Shown: in pieces, positions 44,335 through 51,484 of the stretch
Layout of the letters: each line of letters starts with the position of its first letter
Numbering within the stretch: the first letter of the stretch is position 1
Assembly (NCBI RefSeq): GCF_033001325.1
Contig: NZ_CP133111.1
Span: 2,976,001-3,040,000, forward strand
Origin: Rhodopseudomonas sp. BAL398
GTDB lineage: Bacteria; Pseudomonadota; Alphaproteobacteria; Rhizobiales; Xanthobacteraceae
DNA length: 64,000 nt
Reading direction: 5' to 3'
Notes under the pieces: generated by a model
What the model saw: only the letters and a program-made list of their open reading frames with translations
The model's database searches: none
Told to the model about the DNA's origin: nothing
Program-made: the position numbers and the translations under genes

Positions 44335-45465
44335 TTAGGCGGTTTTCGGCTGGAAATTCGGATGAATCACGGCGCCGTCGCGGGTCAACGCGGTGGCCTG
44401 CACCAGCTCGTCGTCCCACTTCACCGCGAGCTGTTTGCTGGTCTTGTCGACCAGCGTCTCGATGAAATTGTACAGGTTGCGCGCATACAGGCTCGAGGCC
44501 GACGCCGCGACCCGGCCGGCCACATTGGTATAGCCGACGATCTTGACGCCGCCGACATCGGTGACCTGACCGGCCACTGCGCCTTCGATATTGCCGCCGC
44601 GCTCGATCGCCAGATCGACCAGCACCGAGCCGGGCTTCATCGAGGCCACCATCTCGGCGGTGACCAGACGCGGCGCGGGCCGTCCCGGAATCAACGCGGT
44701 GGTGATGATGACGTCCTGTTTCTTGATGTGCTCCGAGGTCAGCTCCGCCTGCTTGGCCTGATACTCTTTCGACATTTCCTTGGCGTAGCCGCCGGCGGTC
44801 TGGGCGTTCTTGAATTCCTCGTCCTCGACCGCGAGGAATTTGGCGCCGAGACTTTCGACCTGCTCCTTGGTGGCGGGGCGCACGTCGGTGGCGGTGACCA
44901 CGGCGCCGAGCCGGCGCGCGGTGGCGATCGCCTGCAGGCCGGCGACGCCGACGCCCATCACGAACACCTTGGCGGCGGCGACGGTGCCGGCCGCCGTCAT
45001 CATCATCGGAAAGGCGCGGCCGAAGGCTTCGGCGCCTTCGATCACCGCGCGGTAGCCGGCGAGATTGGCCTGGCTGGACAGCACGTCCATCGATTGCGCA
45101 CGGGTGATGCGCGGCATCAACTCCATCGCGAAAGCCGCAATGCCGGCGTCGGCCATCGCCTTCAGCGCGGCGTCATTGCCGTAGGGGTCCATGATCGCGA
45201 TCACCAGCGCGCCGCGCTTGTAATTCGCAAGTTCGGACGCCTCGGGCCGCTTCACCTTGATGATGATGTCGGCATCCCTCAGCGCGTCGGCGCTGACGGT
45301 GGCGCCGGCGGCGGTGAAATCGGAATCCGGCATGCCGGATTTGATGCCGGCGCCGGGCTCGATGGCGATCTCGGCACCCAGCGCCTTGAATTTCTTGATG
45401 GTATCGGGCGACACCGCCACGCGCGGCTCGGACGCATCGATCTCCTTGGCAACGGCAATCTTCAT
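44335..45465 (-). CDS. pntAA: NAD(P) transhydrogenase subunit alpha part 1
   Basis: 376 residues from ATG 45465 (GGAGG 4 bases upstream). It is the soluble NAD(H)-binding domain I, related to alanine dehydrogenase: MKIAVAKEIDASEPRVAVSPDTIKK at the start, VFVMGVGVAGLQAIATARRLGAVVTATDVR at about 166-195, and TTALIPGRPAPRLVTAEMVASMKPGSVLVDLA near 250. The order pntAA-pntAB-pntB and 10-12 bp gaps show one operon. Confidence 0.97.
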   Translation of the reverse strand: MKIAVAKEIDASEPRVAVSPDTIKKFKALGAEIAIEPGAGIKSGMPDSDFTAAGATVSADALRDADIIIKVKRPEASELANYKRGALVIAIMDPYGNDAALKAMADAGIAAFAMELMPRITRAQSMDVLSSQANLAGYRAVIEGAEAFGRAFPMMMTAAGTVAAAKVFVMGVGVAGLQAIATARRLGAVVTATDVRPATKEQVESLGAKFLAVEDEEFKNAQTAGGYAKEMSKEYQAKQAELTSEHIKKQDVIITTALIPGRPAPRLVTAEMVASMKPGSVLVDLAIERGGNIEGAVAGQVTDVGGVKIVGYTNVAGRVAASASSLYARNLYNFIETLVDKTSKQLAVKWDDELVQATALTRDGAVIHPNFQPKTA

Positions 45466-45544
45466 AGGGCCTCCGGCGGCGTTTGGCGCGCGCGTGAGCA
45501 AGCCGGTGGCGTGGCGCCACTCAGCGGTGTGGTTCGGGAACGGA

Positions 45545-45697
45545 TCAGGTCAGGAAAATCGCCATCAGAGCGACGACGGTGATCACGGCGGCGCTGCCAT
45601 ATTTCACCAGCTTGATGAATCCCTCATAGGTCTGCTCATGAGCGGGATAATCGTTGCCGTCGGCGGTGGTGTAGCCCACTTCGTTACGCTCAGCCAT
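45545..45697 (-). CDS. aa3-type cytochrome c oxidase subunit IV
   Basis: 50 residues, from ATG 45697 with GGAG 7 bases upstream. The soluble first half, with YPAHEQTYEGFIKLVKYG, leads to one membrane helix, SAAVITVVALMAIFLT. This is the bacterial aa3 oxidase subunit IV family. It is 79 bp upstream of pntAA and on the same strand; this adjacency recurs in alphaproteobacteria. The protein stabilises the oxidase. Confidence 0.9.
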   Translation of the reverse strand: MAERNEVGYTTADGNDYPAHEQTYEGFIKLVKYGSAAVITVVALMAIFLT

Positions 45698-45922
45698 CGG
45701 TCTCTCCGGACAATGTTCGAGAAGTGTGTGTGGAATTAGCGTAATCTTATTGCGAGGGCAACGGGCCTCGCGACAGATCGCCTACCCCCTTTTGGTGCAG
45801 TCGAAAGTCTACCATGCCATCCGCACCGCGTCAGCGATTGCGACGATGCCATTGCGATGACGTCATTGCGACTGAAGCATTGACGCGAGCCCAGCCGATC
45901 GGGCGTTCCGCAGCACGGCAGA

Positions 45923-46306
45923 TTACGCCGGCCAATTGTCCCTGATCCAGCGCGTCAGACTCTCCTCGCTGACCTCGCCGGCGGCAAGGGACAGGATGAT
46001 GGATGCCGCTTCTGCTTCGGGCACGATGAAATCGATGCCATTGACGCCAAGGAAGGTGTAGAGCGCCAGCAGCGAGGCTCGCTTGTTGCCGTCGATGAAG
46101 GGACGGTTGCGAGCCATGCCGAACGCATAAGCGGCGGCGAGTTCGGGCAACTCCGGCTGCTCATAGGTCCATTTGTTGCGTGGCGGATCCAGCACCGATT
46201 GCAACATGCCTTCGTCGCGCAAACCGCCTGCGCCGCCAAGAATCGCCAATTGCTCATCGTGAATGGCGACGATGATCTGGCGCGTCAGCCAGAACGGCTC
46301 ACTCAT
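45923..46306 (-). CDS. doc: Doc/Fic-fold toxin with His-to-Arg change in the catalytic motif
   Basis: 127 residues with the Doc pattern: LAILGGAGGLRDEGMLQSVLDPPRN, ELAAAYAFGMARNRPFIDGNKRASLLALYTFLGVNG. The Fic/Doc motif HxFxDGNKR is complete except that its His is Arg (codon CGT at 46103-46105 on the minus strand). In Doc this His is needed for kinase activity on EF-Tu, so the protein may be inactive or altered. It overlaps the antitoxin gene by 4 bp (ATGA). The C-terminal part is normal for the family. Confidence 0.9.
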   Translation of the reverse strand: MSEPFWLTRQIIVAIHDEQLAILGGAGGLRDEGMLQSVLDPPRNKWTYEQPELPELAAAYAFGMARNRPFIDGNKRASLLALYTFLGVNGIDFIVPEAEAASIILSLAAGEVSEESLTRWIRDNWPA

Positions 46307-46566
46307 TTGGCGAGCTCAGCCAATGCGTTGTGGTAGCGCTTCATGCCCCGTCTAGCCACTTCCACGGCCTTCTCGAAGTCCGGATCGTGCGGGGTGAACC
46401 GCAAGCCGCCGTCCGGCGTCATCGTCGCGTATAGCTGATCTCCGACATGGAGGTTAAGGCGGGCCATCAGGTCCTTGGACAAAATCAAGCCCGAGGAATT
46501 GCCGATCTTCTTGATCTCCAAGGTGGCGATGACCTGGTCGTGCACGATCTTGGGTTGCTCGTTCAT
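46303..46566 (-). CDS. AbrB/MazE-type antitoxin
   Basis: 87 residues. VIATLEIKKIGNSSGLILSKDLMARLNLHVGDQLYATMTPDGGLRFTPHD is the SpoVT-AbrB swapped-hairpin DNA-binding domain, at about 11-60. The C-terminus is a short helix that would wrap the toxin. It is the first gene of the pair and its own promoter carries a palindrome from 46571 to 46607, so it probably represses the operon. Pairing of Doc with an AbrB-type antitoxin is known. Confidence 0.93.
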   Translation of the reverse strand: MNEQPKIVHDQVIATLEIKKIGNSSGLILSKDLMARLNLHVGDQLYATMTPDGGLRFTPHDPDFEKAVEVARRGMKRYHNALAELAK

Positions 46567-46570
46567 TTGA

Positions 46571-46607
46571 GACTTCCGCGTTATACGAAGAGTATAACGC
46601 GGAAGTC
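46571..46607. promoter_or_regulatory. 16-bp palindrome overlapping the antitoxin gene's ribosome-binding site
   Basis: Perfect 16-bp arms (46571-46586 and 46592-46607) around a 5-bp centre. The inner part reads GTTATAC-TCTTC-GTATAAC on the minus strand. The right end of the minus-strand copy contains GGAAG, the ribosome-binding site 8 bases before the antitoxin ATG. It is thus a likely autoregulatory operator, and in the mRNA the same sequence could fold and hide the binding site. Confidence 0.85.
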
Positions 46608-46634
46608 AGAACGTTCAACAGATGTTTGACGCCC

Positions 46635-48536
46635 CTACCCCATCGTCTCCAGCTCGTCGATCATCCCGGAGATCACCGACAGGCCGCCGTCCCAGAAGGT
46701 TGGGTCCTTGGCATCAAGCCCGAACGGCTTCAGCAATTCGGAATAATGCTTGGTGCCGCCGGCCGATAGCATCGCCAGATAGCGGTCCGCAAAGCCTTCC
46801 TGGGCTTTTTCGTAGACCGCATAGAGCGAGTTCACCAGGCAATCGCCGAACGCATAGGCATAGACGTAGAACGGCGAATGGATGAAATGCGGGATGTACA
46901 TCCAGAAATTCTCGTAGCCCGGCTTGATCTCGATCGCCGGCCCGAGACTCTCGCCCTGCACGCTGAGCCAGATCTGGCCGATCCGCTCGGCGGTCAATTC
47001 ACCGTTGCGCCGCTCGGTATGGATCGCGCGCTCGAAGGAATAGAACGCGATCTGCCGCACCACGGTATTGATCATGTCCTCGACCTTGCCGGCGAGCAGC
47101 GCCTGACGCTGCTTGGCGCTCTTGGTCTGCGCCAATAGCCGCTTGAAAGTCAGCATCTCGCCGAACACGCTGGCGGTTTCGGCCAGCGTCAGCGGCGTCG
47201 GCGCCATCAGCGCGCCGTTCTTGGCCGCCAGCACCTGATGCACGCCATGGCCGAGCTCATGCGCCAGCGTCATCACGTCGCGCGGCTTGCCCTGATAATT
47301 CATCAGCACATAAGGATGCGCCGACGGCGTGGTCGGGTGCGAGAACGCGCCCGGCGCCTTGCCGGGCCGCACCGGGGCGTCGATCCAGCGATCGGTGAAG
47401 AAGCGCTTGGCGATGCCGGCCATCTCGGGCGAAAACGCCTGATAGGCGGTCAGCACCATCTGCTGCGCGTCCGGCCAGGCGATACTGCCGGTGGCGGCGA
47501 AGGGCAGCGGCGCGTTGCGATCCCAATGCGCCAGCGTCTTCTTGCCGAACCAGCGCGCCTTCAGCGCATAATAGCGGTGCGACAGCTTCGGATAGGCGGC
47601 GCGCACCGACCCGACCAGCGCGTCCACCACCTCGCGCTCGACGCGATTGGCCAAATGCCGCGAATCGGCGACGTCCTGAAAGCCGCGCCAGCGGTCGGAG
47701 ATTTCCTTGTCCTTGGCCAGCGTATTGGTGATCAGCGCGAAGGTGCGCTCATTGGCCTTGAAGGTTTTCGCCAGCGCCTGGCCGGCCGCCTTGCGCTTTT
47801 TCGGGTCGCGATCCTGCAGCAGCGTCAAGGTCGGTTCGATCGCCAATTCACGCCCCGCAAGCTTGAAGCGCAGGCTGGAAATGGTCTGGTCGAACAGACG
47901 GTTGAAGGCGCCGTAGCCGGTCTGGGATTTTTCGTGAAACAATTGCTCGACGCGGTCCTCGAGCTGGTATGGCTTGTCCTTGCGGGCGTCCTCGATCCAG
48001 GGCCGGTAATGGCCGAGCTCGGGGGTCTGCATCGCGGTCTCGATCACGGAATCATCGACCCGGTTCAGCTCGAGCCCGAAGAACAACAGATGCACCGAGG
48101 CCGCGGTCAGCCGCTCGGAGACATCGCCATAGAATTTGGCGATGTCCGGATCGACGCTGTCGCCGGCATGGATGAGGCCGGCAAAGGACGCCAGCCGCCC
48201 AGCCAGATCGTCGATCGCCTCATAGCGCTTGACCGCGCCGGCGAGCCACAGCCCGCCGCCATCCTTGGCGGTCTCCTCGGCCAGCCTGCCCTTGAAATCG
48301 GCCTCGAACGCCACGCATTCGGCGTCGATCTTGTCGAGGTCGCGCGCCACTTCCGGGGCATCGATCCCCGGATAAAGATCGCTCAGATTCCATTCCGGCA
48401 GCTTGACCGGCTTGCCGGCGACCTTGCGGCCCGCCGGCTTGGCGGCGGATCGGGTCGATCCGGACTTGCGCGGCACGGATTTGCGGGACGTTTTGGCGGT
48501 TCGGGAGGTCGCTGATTTCGTCGCAGATTTGGTCAT
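46635..48536 (-). CDS. pepF: Oligoendopeptidase F (M3B metallopeptidase)
   Basis: 633 residues from ATG 48536. A basic Ser/Thr/Lys-rich N-terminus (about 1-38) precedes the M3 domain. LAHELGHGVHQVLAAKNGALM at about residue 415-435 holds the HExxH zinc site. The following ETASVFGEMLTF gives the third zinc ligand (Glu). It degrades short peptides in the cytoplasm. The N-terminal basic extension is unlike usual PepF and has no clear role. It ends just before the antitoxin promoter on the same strand. Confidence 0.93.
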   Translation of the reverse strand: MTKSATKSATSRTAKTSRKSVPRKSGSTRSAAKPAGRKVAGKPVKLPEWNLSDLYPGIDAPEVARDLDKIDAECVAFEADFKGRLAEETAKDGGGLWLAGAVKRYEAIDDLAGRLASFAGLIHAGDSVDPDIAKFYGDVSERLTAASVHLLFFGLELNRVDDSVIETAMQTPELGHYRPWIEDARKDKPYQLEDRVEQLFHEKSQTGYGAFNRLFDQTISSLRFKLAGRELAIEPTLTLLQDRDPKKRKAAGQALAKTFKANERTFALITNTLAKDKEISDRWRGFQDVADSRHLANRVEREVVDALVGSVRAAYPKLSHRYYALKARWFGKKTLAHWDRNAPLPFAATGSIAWPDAQQMVLTAYQAFSPEMAGIAKRFFTDRWIDAPVRPGKAPGAFSHPTTPSAHPYVLMNYQGKPRDVMTLAHELGHGVHQVLAAKNGALMAPTPLTLAETASVFGEMLTFKRLLAQTKSAKQRQALLAGKVEDMINTVVRQIAFYSFERAIHTERRNGELTAERIGQIWLSVQGESLGPAIEIKPGYENFWMYIPHFIHSPFYVYAYAFGDCLVNSLYAVYEKAQEGFADRYLAMLSAGGTKHYSELLKPFGLDAKDPTFWDGGLSVISGMIDELETMG

Positions 48537-48882
48537 GAGCACTTTCGAAATGGCGCGGAATCCAATGCGAAAGGCTACTAGCTGCGACCTGTCCTCGGCA
48601 AGCCACTCTTTGCGACACACTGCCGCGCGCCATCGACCGGCGCGCCGGCCTGCGACAAGGCAACGCGCTTGCCGGCAGCGTCTCCGGCTTGATCGGGCCA
48701 AGCTTCGCGAATACGGAAATTTCCGATTTCGGAATTTTTGTCTTGATCCGACCGATCAGACTGAACATTTCCATGCTATCCGCGTCGTGATAACCAAGCG
48801 CATCACCACACGTCCAGGACCGGGCCCCTCTGGCAGTTCACCCGAACTGTGATGTCGGACTGGACGCAAACCGGGGGGCCCG
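48537..48882. other. Divergent region between pepF and terC
   Basis: 346 bp. It holds a perfect 12-bp palindrome, CGGAAATTTCCG at 48714-48725, followed by a related half, TTCGGAATTT. I see no manganese (yybP-ykoY) riboswitch pattern before terC. A GC-rich run just before the terC ATG (GGGGGG) serves as the ribosome-binding site. Confidence 0.5.
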
Positions 48883-49542
48883 ATGGCCGACTTTTACGCA
48901 ATATTTACCGCCGAAGGACTGACGGCTCTATTCCAGGTCATCATGATCGACCTGGTGCTGGCCGGCGACAACGCCGTGGTGATTGGCCTGGCCGCCGCGG
49001 GGCTGCCCAAGGATCAGCGCAACAAGGCGATCCTGGTCGGCATCATCGCCGCCACCATCCTGCGCATCGGCTTCGCCAGCATCACCGTGCAATTGCTGCA
49101 GATCATCGGCCTGCTGCTGGCCGGCGGCGTGCTGCTGCTGTGGGTGTCCTGGAAGATGTGGCGGGAATTGCGGGCGCAACCCCATCACATCGACGCAACC
49201 GATGGCGACCATGGGGCGGCCACGCCGAATGGCGCGCCGCGCAAGACGCTGGGCCAGGCGATCTGGCAGATCACCCTCGCCGACGTCTCGATGTCGCTCG
49301 ACAATGTGCTGGCGGTGGCGGGCGCTGCGCGCGAGCATCCGATCATCCTGATCTTCGGCCTGGCGCTGTCGATCGCCCTGATGGGATTGGCCGCAACGTT
49401 CATCGCCAAGCTGCTGCACAACCATCGCTGGATCGCCTATGTGGGCCTCGCCATCATTCTCTATGTGGCGCTCGACATGTGCTACCGCGGGATCATCGAG
49501 ATCTGGCCGAATGCCTTCGCATCATTCGCATTATTTTCATGA
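48883..49542 (+). CDS. TerC family membrane protein
   Basis: 219 residues with about seven membrane helices. The TerC metal-site motifs are IDLVLAGDNAVVIGLAA at about 22-38 and ADVSMSLDNVLAVAGAA at about 133-149, each with the key Asp-Asn. A cytosolic loop at about 95-120 is rich in His, Asp and Gly (HHIDATDGDHG). TerC proteins are linked to manganese efflux or metal insertion into exported proteins. ATG 48883 has a strong ribosome-binding site. Confidence 0.9.
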   Translation: MADFYAIFTAEGLTALFQVIMIDLVLAGDNAVVIGLAAAGLPKDQRNKAILVGIIAATILRIGFASITVQLLQIIGLLLAGGVLLLWVSWKMWRELRAQPHHIDATDGDHGAATPNGAPRKTLGQAIWQITLADVSMSLDNVLAVAGAAREHPIILIFGLALSIALMGLAATFIAKLLHNHRWIAYVGLAIILYVALDMCYRGIIEIWPNAFASFALFS

Positions 49543-49609
49543 TCCGTTAACGCTTTGAACGCCATGGTGCTCCAAATCGGGACAGATAGATAAGATCAAT
49601 AGGAATACC

Positions 49610-51145
49610 ATGGCCGCGACCGTGTTGATTGCTGACGATGACCCCGTGCAGCGCAGGCTGGTCGAGAACATGGTGGAGAAATCCGGCTACACGGCGATCG
49701 TCGTCGACAGCGGCGACGCCGCCATCGCCCTGCTCACCGCGCCGGACGCGGTGGCGATTGACGCCATGGTGCTCGATCTGGTGATGCCGGGCCTCGACGG
49801 CATGGGCGTGCTGCTCAAGATCCGCGACGCCGGCCTCAGCATCCCGGTGATCGTGCAGACCGCCCATGGTGGCATCGACAATGTGGTGTCGGCGATGCGC
49901 GCCGGGGCCCATGATTTCGTGGTCAAGCCGGTCGGCGTCGAACGGCTGCAGGTGTCATTGCGCAACGCCCTCAATGCCAGCGCGCTGAAGGGCGAATTGC
50001 AGCGGATCAAGCACAGCCGCGAGCATCGGCTGAGCTTTTCCGACATCATCACCCGCTCCGAGGCGATGGGCGGGGTGATGCGGATGGCGCAGAAGGCGGC
50101 AAGCTCCAGCATCCCGGTGTTGATCGAGGGCGAATCCGGCGTCGGCAAGGAATTGTTCGCGCGCGCCATCCACGGCAGCAGCGACCGCAAGGCCAAGCCG
50201 TTCGTCGCGGTCAATTGCGGCGCGATCCCCGACAATCTGGTGGAATCGATCCTGTTCGGACACGAGAAGGGCGCCTTCACCGGCGCCACCGAACGCCATA
50301 TGGGCAAATTCGTCGAGGCCTCCGGCGGCACGCTGTTTCTCGACGAGGTCAGCGAATTGCCGCTCGCCGCGCAGGTCAAGCTGCTGCGGGCGTTGCAGGA
50401 AGGCGCGGTCGAGGCGGTCGGCGGCCGCAGGCCGGTCAAGGTCGACGTCCGGATCATTTCGGCCACCAACCGCAAATTGCTCGACCGCGTCAAAGCCGGC
50501 CATTTCCGCGAAGACCTGTTCTACCGGCTGCACGTGCTGCCGCTGACGATTCCGCCGCTGCGGATGCGCCGCGAGGACATTCCGGCGTTGCTGCGGCATT
50601 TCCTGGTGCGGTTCTGCGCCGAGGAAAACCGCCCGATCACGTCGATCAGCGGCGAAGCGATGGCGCGGCTGGCGCAGCTCGACTGGCCCGGCAATATCCG
50701 CCAGCTGGAAAATGCCGTGTATCGCGCGGTGGTGATGAGCGAGGGCGAGCAGCTCGGCCTCGCCGACTTTCCGCTGGCCTCGGCGCAGCCGGCAACGATC
50801 GCGCAGCCCGCCGGCGAGCCGCTGGTGCTCGAAAGCGCACCGGCCCCGCAATTCGTCCGCTCCAACGACATCCCGATCGCGCCGCTCGCCCCCGCCGGAA
50901 GCCTCTCGATGCTGACCGACAGCGGCGAAGTCCGACCGCTGGAAGAGATCGAAAGCGAGATCATCCGCTTTGCGATTTCGCATTATCGCGGTCAGATGTC
51001 GGAAGTCGCGCGAAGACTCAAGATCGGCCGCTCGACGCTGTATCGCAAGCTGGATGACGCCGAGACCAACAAGGTGGCGCCCGCCGACGACGCGCCCCCG
51101 ACCGCGGCAGATTATGGTGCCGATGTGACCGGCGACGAGCTTTGA
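49610..51145 (+). CDS. Sigma-54-dependent response regulator
   Basis: 511 residues. The receiver domain has D56 (VLDLVMPG) and K in KPVG near 108. The AAA+ domain has Walker A GESGVGKE at about 173-180, the sigma-54-contacting GAFTGA at about 221-226, LFLDEVSELPL, and ISATNRKL. A Fis-type HTH, MSEVARRLKIGRSTLYRKLDD, is at about 463-483. All parts are complete, so it should activate sigma-54 promoters when phosphorylated. No sensor kinase is beside it. The target set is unknown. Confidence 0.94.
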   Translation: MAATVLIADDDPVQRRLVENMVEKSGYTAIVVDSGDAAIALLTAPDAVAIDAMVLDLVMPGLDGMGVLLKIRDAGLSIPVIVQTAHGGIDNVVSAMRAGAHDFVVKPVGVERLQVSLRNALNASALKGELQRIKHSREHRLSFSDIITRSEAMGGVMRMAQKAASSSIPVLIEGESGVGKELFARAIHGSSDRKAKPFVAVNCGAIPDNLVESILFGHEKGAFTGATERHMGKFVEASGGTLFLDEVSELPLAAQVKLLRALQEGAVEAVGGRRPVKVDVRIISATNRKLLDRVKAGHFREDLFYRLHVLPLTIPPLRMRREDIPALLRHFLVRFCAEENRPITSISGEAMARLAQLDWPGNIRQLENAVYRAVVMSEGEQLGLADFPLASAQPATIAQPAGEPLVLESAPAPQFVRSNDIPIAPLAPAGSLSMLTDSGEVRPLEEIESEIIRFAISHYRGQMSEVARRLKIGRSTLYRKLDDAETNKVAPADDAPPTAADYGADVTGDEL

Positions 51146-51230
51146 TCGGAACATTTGAACCGTTGCCTGCAGGTGACAGACAAAAGCACTGGCGCATGGC
51201 AAAACAACGCAACGGGTTGGGGCTCTCGAA

Positions 51231-51308
51231 GTCAGGCTGGTGCGAGTCAGTGGTTGTCGTAAGACAGGTCGCCGTGAGTCAGCTTGTCCTGCGTCAGTTT
51301 GTAGTCAG
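51231..51308. repeat. GTCAG repeats before the L,D-transpeptidase gene
   Basis: GTCAG begins at 51231, 51246, 51278, 51293 and 51304, often followed by TTGT. The spacings (15, 32, 15, 11) suggest a worn 15-16-bp tandem repeat. It lies in a 339-bp gap (51146-51484) with no gene. No promoter was resolved. Confidence 0.5.
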
Positions 51309-51484
51309 TTTGTCGTGAGAGAGGCCGGCGCACGCTGGCCGGACTAACCGGGTGCGTGTATCGTTGGTGTCAATCGAACCATTGCGGGCACGACCGGTCG
51401 ATATCAGCGACCGCCCGAGCAATATCTGAAGCACATATCGGAAACGGACCTCTATGGGGGCGGTTTCCTCCAAGGGGTGCAAGA

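Noticed and set aside
48780-48882. A manganese (yybP-ykoY) riboswitch before terC
   Set aside because: The conserved loop sequences of that riboswitch are not visible; only a GC-rich ribosome-binding site is seen.
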